Assembly: GCF_009931655.1 (NCBI RefSeq)
Contig: NZ_CP047984.1
Location: forward strand, 2,745,001-2,809,000
DNA: 64,000 bases
Reading direction: 5' to 3'
From: Pontibacter russatus
Lineage (GTDB): Bacteria > Bacteroidota > Bacteroidia > Cytophagales > Hymenobacteraceae
Shown here: piece by piece, positions 45,307-55,396 of the stretch
How positions within the stretch are numbered: position 1 is the first letter of the stretch
How the letters are laid out: each line of letters starts with the position of its first letter
The notes under the pieces: generated by a model
Seen by the model: the letters and a program-made list of their open reading frames with translations, nothing else
Told to the model about the DNA's origin: nothing
Databases searched by the model: none
Made by a program: the position numbers and the translations under genes

Positions 45307-45660
45307 ATGATGAAATTCGATTCCGACAACTTAGAACATAACTGGACACAGCTGCGGGCCATGCTGATGAAGCAGTTCGGCAAGAAGCCGGATATGAATG
45401 CCATCCTGTTCCTGATAGGCATACAGGAGTTGGGCAGGGGCATCCGGGAATTTACCAAGGAAGAGAAGCAGGACCTGATGCACATCGCCACCTGCAAAGT
45501 CTTCAGCCTCTCCGGCTACTACGCCTACACCGGCACCGACGAAGAGGGCTGGCCACACTACCAGGCCGTCAAACCCATCCCCTTCGCCAACCTGCGCGAG
45601 CAGGAAAACATGCTGAAATGGCACGTCATCGAGTACTTTAACCAATCTGAGGAAGCTTAA
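45307..45660 (+). CDS. conserved Bacteroidota protein of unknown function
   Basis: A 117-residue soluble protein with FLIGIQELGRGIREFTKEEKQDLMH, FSLSGYYAYTGTDEEGWPHY and ENMLKWHVIEYF. The pattern and length suggest a conserved family, but I do not know its function. Intergenic dyads lie before and after it. Confidence 0.72.
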   Translation: MMKFDSDNLEHNWTQLRAMLMKQFGKKPDMNAILFLIGIQELGRGIREFTKEEKQDLMHIATCKVFSLSGYYAYTGTDEEGWPHYQAVKPIPFANLREQENMLKWHVIEYFNQSEEA

Positions 45661-45669
45661 ATAGACGCT

Positions 45670-45743
45670 GGATTTAAGACATTAGATTGTAGACTTTTTA
45701 TTCACTAAAGGAGATCAAGTCTAAAATCTAACGTCTAACATCC
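45670..45743. repeat. degenerate intergenic dyad with TTAGAC-like units
   Basis: GGATTTAAGACATTAGATTG (from 45670) is an imperfect inverted copy of the stretch ending at 45743 (TCTAAAATCTAACGTCTAAC). Units of about seven bases (TTAGACG, TTAGATT, TCTAAAA) recur. A similar GGATTTTAGACGTTAGACA run is at 36897-36915, and a TTGTTAGTTGTTGATTG-type dyad is at 45240-45300. Confidence 0.6.
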
Positions 45744-45758
45744 TATGTCTCCAAAAAC

Positions 45759-46520
45759 ATGAAAATCATTACCTACAACGTCAACGGCATCCGTGCCGCG
45801 CTTACCAAGGGCTTCGGCGACTGGCTGAGAGCCGCGAACCCTGATGTGCTGTGCCTGCAGGAGATCAAGGCCGATGAGTCCAAGTTTGATAAGGCTTTTT
45901 TTGAGGCAATCGGCTACCACGTGTACCTGCACCCGGCTATCAAGAAAGGCTACAGCGGCGTGGCTATCCTATCCAAAGAGAAACCGAAGCACGTGCAGGT
46001 GGGCTGCGGCATCGAGTGTTATGATATAGAGGGCCGGGTGCTGCGGGCGGATTATGAGGACGTGTCGGTGATGAGCGTTTACATGCCCTCCGGCTCCAGC
46101 TGCGAGGAGCGCCAGGGCTTCAAGTTCAGGTGGCTCGACGACTTCCACGGCTATATCAGCGAATTGAAGCACCAGTTGCCCGGTTTAATAATCAGCGGCG
46201 ACTATAACATCTGCCACCAGGCCATTGACATCCATAATCCGAAATCGAACGCCAACAGTTCGGGCTTTTTGCCGGAGGAGCGCAGCTGGATGTGCCAGTT
46301 CATTGGCAGCGGCTTCATTGACTCGTTCCGGCACCTGAACCCGGAGCCGCACAACTACACCTGGTGGAGTTACCGGGCAGGGGCACGTAACAAAAATCTT
46401 GGCTGGCGTATTGATTATAACATGGCTACCGAAAACCTGCGCCACCGGATAAAGCGCGCCGCCATTCTGACAGAAGCCAGGCACTCAGACCATTGCCCGG
46501 TGCTGCTGGAACTGGCGTAG
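45759..46520 (+). CDS. xth: exodeoxyribonuclease III
   Basis: AP endonuclease/3'-exonuclease of base-excision repair. The 253 residues begin MKIITYNVNGIRAAL. LCLQEIKADESKFD holds the catalytic Glu, ISGDYNICHQAIDIHNPKSN the Asp/Asn pair, and RIDYNMATENL and SDHCPVLLEL complete the active site. Complete and canonical; flanked by repeats upstream. Confidence 0.95.
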   Translation: MKIITYNVNGIRAALTKGFGDWLRAANPDVLCLQEIKADESKFDKAFFEAIGYHVYLHPAIKKGYSGVAILSKEKPKHVQVGCGIECYDIEGRVLRADYEDVSVMSVYMPSGSSCEERQGFKFRWLDDFHGYISELKHQLPGLIISGDYNICHQAIDIHNPKSNANSSGFLPEERSWMCQFIGSGFIDSFRHLNPEPHNYTWWSYRAGARNKNLGWRIDYNMATENLRHRIKRAAILTEARHSDHCPVLLELA

Positions 46521-46665
46521 GGGGATATACTAAAATACTCGCTGGTTGAGTTATTTATATATGGCTTTTTAGCAGCACATTTCGTACTTAACAGCAATAC
46601 TTTAGCAGTATTTGGTTAACTTACCACTATAGCCGCCACGCGATAATTTCATTAGGACTATCAAC

Positions 46666-49600
46666 ATGAAACATCACGATGCACTCGACCAGTTGCTGCA
46701 TCAGCTGCAGGAGTTCAAGCAGAAGTTCTACCTCAACATGCTGTTGCGGGGCAGCATCTTCGCGGCTGGGCTCCTGCTGTCTATATATATCATATATAGC
46801 CTGCTGGAGTATATGTTCTATTTCCCGGAGGCGGTGCGCGGTTTCCTGCTCTTCTCTTTCGTGGCGCTCGTCATCTACGTGTTCGTTCGTTGGATTGCAC
46901 AGCCCATCTCGGCGCTGGCCCGGCTCAAAAAGATACTCTCCGACGAGCAGGCGGCGCAGCGGGTCGGGTCGCACTACCCCGAGATCCGGGACAAGCTGCT
47001 CAACGCCATCCAACTCAGGAACCTGGACCGCACCAATGCCCTGATCGCGGCCAGCATTGAGCAGCGCACGGGCCAGTTGGGTTCTTTCCGCTTTACGGAT
47101 GCAGTGACCTACCGGGAGAACAGGCCCCTGCTGAAGTACATCGCCTTGCCAGCCCTTATTGCGCTGCTCATCGCGCTGGTGTACCCCACTATTTTTGTGC
47201 AGGGCACAGAGCGCATCCTCAACTACAAACGCCATTACGAGCCGCTGGCCCCATTTGAGTTTGTGGTGCAGAACGACCAACTGCAGACATATAGGGGAGA
47301 GGACTTTGAACTGAAGGTGGACGTGGAAGGCAAAGCCGTGCCCAGCGAGGTGTTCATCAACTACAACGGGCGGCGCCAGAAGCTGAACCCGAATGCCGAC
47401 GGCACCTACACCTATACCTTTAAGCAACTGCAGAAGCCGGTGGAGTTCCAGCTGGAAGGCTCCGGTTTCATGTCGGATGATTACACGCTGCAACTGCTCT
47501 CGCGTCCCATCCTCAAGGACTTCCGGATGCTGGTGCAGTACCCTGACTACCTGAAGCGCAAGCCGGAGGAGATACAGAACACAGGCAACGCCAACATACC
47601 GGAAGGCAGCACCGTTACCTGGGATTTCGCCGCCGCTGAGACTGACTCCATTGCCTTAGCCTTCGCAGAGCCTGTTGAAGTCATATCCGCCGGAAAAGAC
47701 GGCAACAGCTTTAGCGCCAGCAAAAAATTCAACAAGAGTCGCAACTATAGCATCAAGCTGCGCAACAGGCACAGCAGCAATAAGGAGGAGATAAACTACC
47801 AGATCACCACCATCCCCGACCGCAACCCGCAAATCAGCATGGAGCAGTTTCAGGACACAGTGCTATATGCCTATACCGTGCTGGGCGGCGATGTGTCCGA
47901 CGATTATGGATTGACGCGCCTCGCGCTGCACTACCGCATCAGCAATGGCGAAAACCCGGACGCCAAATACAAGAGCCAGCCGCTTGCCCTGAACACGCAG
48001 CAGCTCAGCCAAACCTATTACTACCAGTGGAACACCGCCGCGCTGAACATGCAGCCGGGCGATAAGTTGGAGTACTTCGTGCAGGTATGGGACAATGACG
48101 GCCTGCAGGGGCCTAAATCTGCCCGCACCCGCACCTTCGAGCTGAAAGTGCCGGACAAACGCGAACTGCAGCAGGAACTGGACAACAACTCCCAGTCGAT
48201 AGCCAGCCAGATGAGCCAGACCCTGAACAAAGCCGCGCAGTTGCAGGAAGAGCTTGAGCGGTCGGGGGAGAAGATGAAGACCAAGCGTGAGATGGACTGG
48301 CAGGACAAAAAGCAGCTTGAGAACCTGATGGCGAAGAAGAAGCAGTTGGAGCAGGATATATCTTCCATGAAGGAGTTGTTTGGCGAGCTCAACAAAAAGC
48401 AGAACATGCTGAGCGAGCAGGACAAGCAACTGGCAGAAAAAGCGCAGGAGCTACAGAAGCTCATGAACGACCTGCTGGACCCGGAGACAAAGAAGCTATA
48501 CGAAGAGTTGGAGAAACTGCTGCAGCAACAACGCCCGAACGATGCCGAAATGCAGCAACTCCTCAGCAAGCTCGACAACAAAGAGCGGAACCTGGAGCGG
48601 GAGCTAGAGCGGGCGCTAGAGCTTTTCAAGCAACTTCAGTTCGAGCAGAAGCTGGATAACATTGCCGAGAAACTGCAGGAAATGGCCAAGGAGCAGCAGC
48701 AACTGGCCGAAAAGACTGAGCAGAAGCAGGAGGAAAACCCCCAATTGCAGGAGGAACAGAAAAAGCTGCAGGAGGAATTTGAGAATGTGAAGGAGGAGAT
48801 GAAGGAACTGGGCGAACTGAACGAAAAGATGGACCAGCCCAACCAGATGGACGAGCAACAGCAGGAGCAGGACCAGCAGGATGTGGAGCAGGACATGCAG
48901 CAGAGCCAGGAGCAACTACAGAAAGAGCAGAACAAGAAAGCCAGCGAGTCGCAGCAGAAGGCAGGGCAGAAGATGGAGCAGATGGCCAAGCAGATGGAGC
49001 AGATGAGCAGTTCGATGAGCATGGAAAGCATGTCGCAGAACCTCGATAATCTCCGCGACATCTTGGAGAACCTGATCAAGCTCTCCTTCGACCAGGAAGA
49101 CCTGATGAAGCAGTTCCGCGGCGTGAACCAGAGCGACCCGCGGTTTATCACTCTCTCCGAGCAGCAGCTAAGCCTGCGAGACAATGCCCAGGTAATCGAA
49201 GACAGCCTCTATGCCCTGGCCAAGAAAGTGTTCCAGATAGAGTCGTTCGTGACGCGCGAGGTTTCGGCCATGAACCAGAGCATGGACAATAGCGTGCAGG
49301 AACTCCGCGACCGCAACGTGGGCAAAGCCAATGCGCAGCAGCAACTGGCCATGACGAGCATGAACAACCTGGCGCTGATGCTGAGTGATGCCATGAAGCA
49401 GATGCAGCAGGCCATGCAGCAGATGGGCAATATGGCGGGCAAGCAAAAAGGCAACAAACCAAAGCCGGGGGAGTTGGGGGATATGCAGCAGCAATTGAAC
49501 AAAAAAATCGAGGAATTGAAAAAAGGAGGCAAGTCGGGTAAGGCACTTTCTGAAGAATTAGCTAAATTGGCTGCGGAGCAGGAGGCGCTTCGCCAGGCGC

Positions 49601-49974
49601 TGAAAGAATTGGAGAAGCAGGGCCAAAAACCCGGCGAAAAGGGGCAGAACGGCGATATGGGAAATATCAGTAAGATGATGGAACAAAGCGAGGTTGATCT
49701 CGTTAATAAACGTTTGACTGAACAAACCCTGATGCGGCAGCGGGAAATACTCACCCGGTTGCTCGAAGCGGAGAAGGCTGCCAAGGAGCGGGAATTGGAC
49801 AATAAACGAGAGGCTAAGACGGCGCAGGACATGGCACGCACCATTCCTCCCTCGTTTGATAAATACATCAAGGCAAAAGAAAAACAGACGGAGTTGCTCA
49901 AGACCGTACCACCTGCCCTTACACCTTATTACAAGCAGAAGGTAAATGAGTATTTCCAGAACATCAGTAAATAA
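46666..49974 (+). CDS. DUF4175 family protein with long coiled coil
   Basis: A 1102-residue protein. Three membrane helices lie at about 27-48, 56-76 and 165-185, followed by a periplasmic beta-domain (about 200-500, with TVTWDFAAAETDSIALAF). A very long Gln/Glu/Lys-rich coiled coil then covers about 500-800. Homologues are annotated DUF4175; function unknown. It precedes an RsbW-type kinase gene by 30 nt and looks like the first gene of a run through mnmG. The coiled coil makes many long spurious reading frames on the other strand. Confidence 0.86.
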   Translation: MKHHDALDQLLHQLQEFKQKFYLNMLLRGSIFAAGLLLSIYIIYSLLEYMFYFPEAVRGFLLFSFVALVIYVFVRWIAQPISALARLKKILSDEQAAQRVGSHYPEIRDKLLNAIQLRNLDRTNALIAASIEQRTGQLGSFRFTDAVTYRENRPLLKYIALPALIALLIALVYPTIFVQGTERILNYKRHYEPLAPFEFVVQNDQLQTYRGEDFELKVDVEGKAVPSEVFINYNGRRQKLNPNADGTYTYTFKQLQKPVEFQLEGSGFMSDDYTLQLLSRPILKDFRMLVQYPDYLKRKPEEIQNTGNANIPEGSTVTWDFAAAETDSIALAFAEPVEVISAGKDGNSFSASKKFNKSRNYSIKLRNRHSSNKEEINYQITTIPDRNPQISMEQFQDTVLYAYTVLGGDVSDDYGLTRLALHYRISNGENPDAKYKSQPLALNTQQLSQTYYYQWNTAALNMQPGDKLEYFVQVWDNDGLQGPKSARTRTFELKVPDKRELQQELDNNSQSIASQMSQTLNKAAQLQEELERSGEKMKTKREMDWQDKKQLENLMAKKKQLEQDISSMKELFGELNKKQNMLSEQDKQLAEKAQELQKLMNDLLDPETKKLYEELEKLLQQQRPNDAEMQQLLSKLDNKERNLERELERALELFKQLQFEQKLDNIAEKLQEMAKEQQQLAEKTEQKQEENPQLQEEQKKLQEEFENVKEEMKELGELNEKMDQPNQMDEQQQEQDQQDVEQDMQQSQEQLQKEQNKKASESQQKAGQKMEQMAKQMEQMSSSMSMESMSQNLDNLRDILENLIKLSFDQEDLMKQFRGVNQSDPRFITLSEQQLSLRDNAQVIEDSLYALAKKVFQIESFVTREVSAMNQSMDNSVQELRDRNVGKANAQQQLAMTSMNNLALMLSDAMKQMQQAMQQMGNMAGKQKGNKPKPGELGDMQQQLNKKIEELKKGGKSGKALSEELAKLAAEQEALRQALKELEKQGQKPGEKGQNGDMGNISKMMEQSEVDLVNKRLTEQTLMRQREILTRLLEAEKAAKERELDNKREAKTAQDMARTIPPSFDKYIKAKEKQTELLKTVPPALTPYYKQKVNEYFQNISK

Positions 49975-50004
49975 GACGCACCTATTTTACACTTAACGAT
50001 TAAT

Positions 50005-50430
50005 ATGAATCAGGTTAAAATTCAGATTCCTTCCCTAATCGAGAACATCAGAGTAATAGAAAGCTTTATTGATAACTCAAAAGATGAATTTGAGTTTGAA
50101 GATGACATCTATGGCAATATAATGGTTGCTGTTACGGAGTCTGTGAATAACGCTATCCGTCACGGGAACAAGTTTGACAAGGATAAGAACGTATACCTGA
50201 CACTGCAGGTAGAGGACAACAAGCTGCTTTTTGAAGTAGAGGACGAAGGACCGGGGTTTGATTACGAGAACTTGCCGGACCCGACTGCACCCGAGAACCT
50301 GGAGAGCCCCGGCGGCCGGGGCATTTTCCTGATGCGCAACCTCTGCGATGAAGTTTCCTTTGACAACAACGGCAAGAAAGTACGGCTCATCTTTAATGTC
50401 TTACCCGCAACCAATGGAACATCCTATTGA
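50005..50430 (+). CDS. ATP-binding protein, RsbW-type anti-sigma factor kinase fold
   Basis: A 141-residue HATPase_c protein. The N-box is AVTESVNNAIRHGNKFD and the G-boxes are VEDEGPGFDY and GGRGIFLMRNLCDEV. RsbW-like proteins phosphorylate anti-anti-sigma factors or bind sigma factors; no partner is adjacent, so its target is unknown. The stop overlaps the ybeY start region by 17 nt, suggesting coupling. Confidence 0.88.
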   Translation: MNQVKIQIPSLIENIRVIESFIDNSKDEFEFEDDIYGNIMVAVTESVNNAIRHGNKFDKDKNVYLTLQVEDNKLLFEVEDEGPGFDYENLPDPTAPENLESPGGRGIFLMRNLCDEVSFDNNGKKVRLIFNVLPATNGTSY

Positions 50431-50842
50431 GTTCTTTAGCGAAGACATCGCGTTTGAGCTAGATGAACCGGATCAGGTTTCAGATTGGATTGCAACAGTT
50501 ATCGCACAGCACGGGCAGGAGTTAAGTGGCCTCACCTACGTCTTCTGTTCTGACGATTATCTCCACCAGATAAACGTGGAGTACCTCGACCACGATACCC
50601 TCACCGACATCATCACCTTCAACAATGCCGATACAGAGGGCACCGTTGAAGGTGATGTTTTTATTAGCGTAGACCGCGTGCGCGACAACTCCAGCGACCT
50701 TGGCACTTCTTTCAGGGACGAACTGCACCGCGTAATCATTCACGGTGTGCTGCACCTGCTCGGCTTCACCGATAAGTCAGAAGAGGAAGAGGCACTTATG
50801 CGCAAACAAGAAGATTCTTCCTTATCTTTGCGAAAGTTTTAA
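50414..50842 (+). CDS. ybeY: endoribonuclease YbeY (rRNA maturation RNase)
   Basis: A 142-residue metalloendonuclease needed for 16S rRNA 3' maturation. Motifs are [20 protein letters not shown] and [22 protein letters not shown]. The metal motif HxxxHLxGxxH has its third His replaced (GFTDK), as is usual in Bacteroidota. ATG at 50414 was preferred over the one at 50396. The parS palindrome lies just after the stop. Confidence 0.92.
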   Translation: MEHPIEFFSEDIAFELDEPDQVSDWIATVIAQHGQELSGLTYVFCSDDYLHQINVEYLDHDTLTDIITFNNADTEGTVEGDVFISVDRVRDNSSDLGTSFRDELHRVIIHGVLHLLGFTDKSEEEEALMRKQEDSSLSLRKF

Positions 50843-50873
50843 AGGCAAAAAGGAATTCCCAATCTCCCGCAGA

Positions 50874-50889
50874 TGTTTCACGTGAAACG
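50874..50889. promoter_or_regulatory. parS-type ParB binding site
   Basis: TGTTTCACGTGAAACG contains the perfect 14-bp palindrome GTTTCACGTGAAAC (50875-50888), which matches the universal parS consensus. It is in the 65-bp gap between ybeY and mnmG. parA/parB are not in the window. Confidence 0.8.
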
Positions 50890-50907
50890 TCTCTAAATCC
50901 AGAATAC

Positions 50908-52770
50908 ATGTTTCCAGAATATGATGTAATAGTTGTTGGTGCCGGACACGCGGGCTGTGAGGCCGCCGCGGCTGCCGCCAAGATGGGTTCAAAGGTGCTG
51001 CTGGCAACTATGAACATGAATACCATTGCGCAAATGTCATGCAACCCGGCTATGGGTGGTGTGGCCAAAGGACAGATAGTTCGGGAGGTGGATGCCCTGG
51101 GAGGAATGAGCGGCATCATCACCGACCAGACCATGATCCAATTCCGCATGCTGAACAAGTCGAAAGGGCCAGCCATGTGGAGCCCGCGCGCACAAAGCGA
51201 CCGTATGCGGTTTGCAGAAGCGTGGCGCCTGAGCCTGGAGCAAACAGAGAACATTGACTTCTGGCAGGAGATGGTGACAGGCATCGAAGTAGAGGGTGGT
51301 AGAGTCGCTGGCATACGCACAAGCCTGGGGATAACTATCAGAGGAAAGGCGGTAGTACTCACGAATGGCACCTTTTTGAATGGTATTATCCACATCGGAG
51401 AAAAGCAATTGGGTGGTGGACGCGCCGCTGAAAAAGCAGCCAAAGGCATCACGGAGCAATTGGCAGAACTGGGTTTTGAAGCAGGCCGCATGAAGACCGG
51501 AACGCCTCCGCGGGTAGACGGCCGCTCCCTCGACTACAGCCGAATGGAAGAACAATTCGGAGACGAGGAGCCATCAAAGTTTTCTTATACCGACACAGAG
51601 CCATTGCAGCAGCAAAGAAGTTGCTATATCACCTACACCAATTCGGAGGTGCATGATATCCTGAAAACAGGATTTGAAAAATCACCGATGTTCCAGGGCC
51701 GCATCCAGGGACTAGGGCCACGCTACTGTCCATCCATTGAAGACAAGATTAATCGTTTTGCTGACCGTGACAGGCACCAGATATTTGTGGAGCCGGAAGG
51801 ATGGAACACGGTGGAGGTATATGTAAACGGCTTCTCCAGTTCCTTGCCAGAGGATGTACAGCTAAAAGCGCTGCGTAAAATCGAAGGGTTTGAGAACGCG
51901 AAGATGTTCCGGCCGGGCTACGCCATCGAGTACGACTTCTTCCCGCCCACACAACTGAACCTGACACTGGAAACAAAGCTAGTGGAGAATCTGTACTTCG
52001 CTGGCCAGATAAACGGCACCACCGGCTACGAAGAGGCGGCTTGCCAGGGACTGATGGCGGGTATCAACGCGCACAACAAAGTCAATAAAAAAGCTCCATT
52101 TGTGCTGAAGCGCTCGGAGGCATATATAGGCGTATTGATAGACGACCTCGTGAACAAAGGGACCAACGAGCCTTACCGCATGTTTACTTCCCGCGCCGAG
52201 CACCGCATTCTGCTGCGCCAGGACAACGCCGATATCCGCCTTACCAAGCTTGGCTACGAGCTTGGCCTGGCAGACGAAACCCGCAAAAAGAATGTGGATA
52301 AGAAGATAGAGGAAACAGGTGAAATCATCGCCTACTTGAATAATAAGCCGATTGAGCCAGGAGAAATCAACAGCCTGCTGGAGGAAATGGGCTCTGCCCC
52401 AATCGTAGAAAAGCAGCGGGCCGGACAACTCATCAAGCGGCCGAATATCGAGATAGAGCATATAGCAGCGGCAGTGCCCGCAGTAGCTGACTACCTGAGC
52501 AAGTTTAGGGCTGACAGCGTGGAGCAGGCGGGCATACAGGTGAAATACGAAAGCTATATCGTGAAGGAGTACAGCATGGCCGCCAAAATGAGCGAGCTCG
52601 AGAACTACATCATCAAAGAAAGAATAGACTACCGTAACATACCTGCCCTGTCGGCGGAGGCGAAGGAGAAGCTGCTGAAGATAAACCCTGAAACAATTGG
52701 GCAAGCCTCCAGAATAAGCGGCGTAACGCCAGCCGACATATCAGTGCTTATGGTATACCTGGGAAAATAA
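50908..52770 (+). CDS. mnmG: tRNA uridine-5-carboxymethylaminomethyl(34) synthesis enzyme MnmG (GidA)
   Basis: FAD-dependent partner of MnmE in wobble-uridine modification. The 620 residues have the dinucleotide-binding motif [14 protein letters not shown], and [21 protein letters not shown] is the family signature. [12 protein letters not shown] and [19 protein letters not shown] follow, and [11 protein letters not shown] is in the C-domain. Length is normal. TATCTTTG at 50823-50830 could be a -7 box. In many bacteria mnmG is near oriC. Confidence 0.97.
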   Translation: MFPEYDVIVVGAGHAGCEAAAAAAKMGSKVLLATMNMNTIAQMSCNPAMGGVAKGQIVREVDALGGMSGIITDQTMIQFRMLNKSKGPAMWSPRAQSDRMRFAEAWRLSLEQTENIDFWQEMVTGIEVEGGRVAGIRTSLGITIRGKAVVLTNGTFLNGIIHIGEKQLGGGRAAEKAAKGITEQLAELGFEAGRMKTGTPPRVDGRSLDYSRMEEQFGDEEPSKFSYTDTEPLQQQRSCYITYTNSEVHDILKTGFEKSPMFQGRIQGLGPRYCPSIEDKINRFADRDRHQIFVEPEGWNTVEVYVNGFSSSLPEDVQLKALRKIEGFENAKMFRPGYAIEYDFFPPTQLNLTLETKLVENLYFAGQINGTTGYEEAACQGLMAGINAHNKVNKKAPFVLKRSEAYIGVLIDDLVNKGTNEPYRMFTSRAEHRILLRQDNADIRLTKLGYELGLADETRKKNVDKKIEETGEIIAYLNNKPIEPGEINSLLEEMGSAPIVEKQRAGQLIKRPNIEIEHIAAAVPAVADYLSKFRADSVEQAGIQVKYESYIVKEYSMAAKMSELENYIIKERIDYRNIPALSAEAKEKLLKINPETIGQASRISGVTPADISVLMVYLGK

Positions 52771-53658
52771 ATGAGCTACGAAAGACTGGAACATTGCCCG
52801 ATTTGCGGCAAAACAGAGTTTAAAAATTTTATAGTAGTAACAGACAACGCGGTATCAAAAGAGAGCTTTGTGATTGTGGAATGCGAGAACTGCACCTTCA
52901 AGTTCACAAACCCGAGGCCGGACATGCAGAGCATCGGGCAATACTACGAGTCGGAGGAGTATATCTCGCACAGCAACACCAAGACAGGCATTATCAACAG
53001 GGCCTACCATGTGGTGCGCTCCATCACCACAAAGCAGAAAGTAGAACTCATTAATAGACACGCGCCAGCAAAGGGCAGCGTCATGGACTATGGCTGCGGC
53101 ACGGGCGTGTTCCTGGCGGCCTGTAAAAAAGATGGCTGGGAAGTACGGGGCATAGAGCCGAACGCAAAGGCACGGGAGGCGGCATCGGCAGAAACAGGCG
53201 AGATAATAGCCTCGAGCCTGCAGGATGTGCAGGGCGAAAAGTTCGAGGTGATTACGCTGTGGCACGTGCTGGAGCATATCCACAAGCTGAATGAAACCAT
53301 GAGCCAGTTGCTGGAGAACCTGCAGGAAGACGGCACGCTGATCATTGCTGTGCCCAACGCCGACTCGCATGACGCGAAGGAGTACAAGGAGAACTGGGCC
53401 GCCTACGACGTGCCACGCCACCTGTACCATTTCACGCAGGCCACCATGAAGCGCTTCCTGAAGAAGCATAAAATGAAGCTGGAGGAAGTACTGCCGATGA
53501 AGTTTGACGCCTATTATGTGAGCCTGCTCAGCGAGAAACACAAGGACGGCAAAACCCATATGCTCAACAGCGTGCTGAACGGCTATAAGTCCAACAGCTA
53601 CGCTGAGAAGCACGGGAACGATTACTCCAGCTTGATTTTTGTGGCAAAAAGAAAATAA
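52771..53658 (+). CDS. class I SAM-dependent methyltransferase with N-terminal zinc ribbon
   Basis: A 295-residue protein. CPIC (9-12) and CENC (about 45-48) form an N-terminal zinc ribbon. Motif I is MDYGCGTGVFLAA, followed by WEVRGIEPNAKA and LWHVLEHIHK (motif IV). Its ATG follows the mnmG stop with no gap, so it is translationally coupled. Substrate unknown; similar proteins sit near tRNA-modification or envelope genes. Confidence 0.87.
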   Translation: MSYERLEHCPICGKTEFKNFIVVTDNAVSKESFVIVECENCTFKFTNPRPDMQSIGQYYESEEYISHSNTKTGIINRAYHVVRSITTKQKVELINRHAPAKGSVMDYGCGTGVFLAACKKDGWEVRGIEPNAKAREAASAETGEIIASSLQDVQGEKFEVITLWHVLEHIHKLNETMSQLLENLQEDGTLIIAVPNADSHDAKEYKENWAAYDVPRHLYHFTQATMKRFLKKHKMKLEEVLPMKFDAYYVSLLSEKHKDGKTHMLNSVLNGYKSNSYAEKHGNDYSSLIFVAKRK

Positions 53659-53685
53659 AACACGCCGCAAGACGTGTGATACCTG

Positions 53686-53718
53686 ATAGGCAAGCGAAAG
53701 TTTGCCTATTTTGATTTT
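53686..53718 (+). terminator. 10-bp hairpin terminator with T-tract
   Basis: ATAGGCAAGC (53686-53695) and GTTTGCCTAT (53700-53709) pair around GAAA with one G-T pair; TTTGATTTT follows. It closes the mnmG-methyltransferase unit, six bases before the next ATG. Confidence 0.8.
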
Positions 53719-53723
53719 GAGAC

Positions 53724-55346
53724 ATGATGCAAATGAAATTGACAAGAGCAGCCGTAGTGGCAGGGATACTGGCAGGGATAACGGCCTGCGCCACCATCAA
53801 CGCGCCGGAAGGCGGGCCAAAGGACCTGACACCACCCACGCTGCAATCGAGCAGCCCGCAGGACCAGCAACTGAACGTGCAGACAAAGACCATCCGCCTG
53901 GTGTTTGATGAGGAAGTGCAGCAGGACAACCTGCTGAAGGAACTGCTGATTACGCCGACCATGAACAACAGGTACGAGGTAAGGTCTGACAAGACCGAAC
54001 TTACGCTGGAGTTTGAGGAACCGCTGCCGGACAGCACCACCTTCACGTTCAACTTCCGGGAGGGCATCGTGGACATCACCGAGAAGAATGTGGCACAAGG
54101 CCTAAAAATTTCCTTCAGCACCGGCTCGTTCATAGACTCCAGCAGCGTGAGCGGAAAAGTGGTGAACCTGCTGAAGCAGACGCCGGAGAAAGGCGCTGTA
54201 GTTGCCCTATATCAGGCAGAGGACACCATGAATTTCCGTAAGCACAGGCCTTACTACCTCGCTAACACCGACTCAGCGGGCAGTTTTGAGATAGAGAATA
54301 TAAAGGAAGGCAGCTACCGCATATATGCGCTGGTGGACAAGAACAGCAATTCGTTCTATGACAACGAAGACGAAAGAGTCGCTTACCTGACAGAGCCGAT
54401 CCGGATATTGCCCGGCACAGATTCGGTGCTGCTGCAAACCGTGCGGATAGACACTAAGAAGCCTATCCTGCTGCAGCGGGAAAAATTCCTGGACCGGTTT
54501 ATCGCCAACTACAACGAAGGCATCCAGCAGTTCGTTTCGACACCTGCGTCCAGCAAAGCCGACACCATTGTGCATCGAGTCAGCGCCGACGGGAAGGCTG
54601 TAGAGATGTTTAAAACCGCAGGCTTCGGTGGTGGAAAAGCCATTCTTGCTGCTGTTGACTCTGCTGGCAATATCACCGCAGACACTATTGATATAGCCTT
54701 TGAAGGGAAGCGGGCACAGCGGGTAAAGGGCGCGCAGCTCAAAGTTATGAACACCGCTTCAGGCAGCGGCTACAGGGCCGGGCAACCGGTGACGCTGGTG
54801 CTTGAGACGCCCGTGAAAATCACAGGCAATGCCCCGGTTACCCTGATGGCAGACACTGTGGTGTTCCAGCAGCTGACGTATCCGGAACAACTCAGCCTGG
54901 ACAAGACGGGAACAGAGTTGAGGTTTACCCTGCCTAAAGTAGGGGATCGCGTCACGCAATTAGAGATCGTGCTCGATAGCACTGCAATTGTGCCATTGGT
55001 GGGAGACCCGCTTTCATTCAGCCCCATCAGCCTGCCAGTAGCAGAGGCGGGCGGAACCGGATCAATTACTGGCGCTGTCATCACAGAAAATGAATCTTAT
55101 ATAGTACAACTCCTCAACAGCGAGTACAAAGTGGTGGAGGAGCGGAAAAACCCTCAACAAATAGTATTCAAAGACCTGGAGCCCGGGCCGTACAGGATAA
55201 GGGTAATGGTGGATGAGAACAACAATGGGAAATTCGAAAAAGGCGACCCGGAGATGAAGCGGCTGCCGGAGAAAGTATATATATACCCCGAGGTGGTTGA
55301 CGTGCGCGCGGGATGGGAGAGAGAAGACATCAACCTGGAGTTCTAA
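53724..55346 (+). CDS. Ig-like domain (Big_5) lipoprotein
   Basis: A 540-residue surface lipoprotein. The signal sequence has a lipobox (GITAC). A Big_5-type domain has TPPTLQSSSPQDQQLNVQT and IRLVFDEEVQQDN. Carboxypeptidase-regulatory-like parts follow (SGKVVNLLKQTPEKGAVV ... GSYRIYALVDKNSNSFYDNE), with a further beta domain and a second copy near the C-terminus (EPGPYRIRVMVDENNNGKFE). Such proteins anchor or assemble envelope structures. The start may also be MKLTRAAVV at 53733. Confidence 0.85.
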   Translation: MMQMKLTRAAVVAGILAGITACATINAPEGGPKDLTPPTLQSSSPQDQQLNVQTKTIRLVFDEEVQQDNLLKELLITPTMNNRYEVRSDKTELTLEFEEPLPDSTTFTFNFREGIVDITEKNVAQGLKISFSTGSFIDSSSVSGKVVNLLKQTPEKGAVVALYQAEDTMNFRKHRPYYLANTDSAGSFEIENIKEGSYRIYALVDKNSNSFYDNEDERVAYLTEPIRILPGTDSVLLQTVRIDTKKPILLQREKFLDRFIANYNEGIQQFVSTPASSKADTIVHRVSADGKAVEMFKTAGFGGGKAILAAVDSAGNITADTIDIAFEGKRAQRVKGAQLKVMNTASGSGYRAGQPVTLVLETPVKITGNAPVTLMADTVVFQQLTYPEQLSLDKTGTELRFTLPKVGDRVTQLEIVLDSTAIVPLVGDPLSFSPISLPVAEAGGTGSITGAVITENESYIVQLLNSEYKVVEERKNPQQIVFKDLEPGPYRIRVMVDENNNGKFEKGDPEMKRLPEKVYIYPEVVDVRAGWEREDINLEF

Positions 55347-55369
55347 CCGCAAGCAGGAACCATATATGT

Positions 55370-55396
55370 AAAGGAGGCCATGGCGCCTCCTTTTTT
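55370..55396 (+). terminator. 9-bp hairpin terminator with T-tract
   Basis: AAAGGAGGC (55370-55378) pairs with GCCTCCTTT (55385-55393), followed by TTT. It ends the lipoprotein transcript. Confidence 0.85.
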
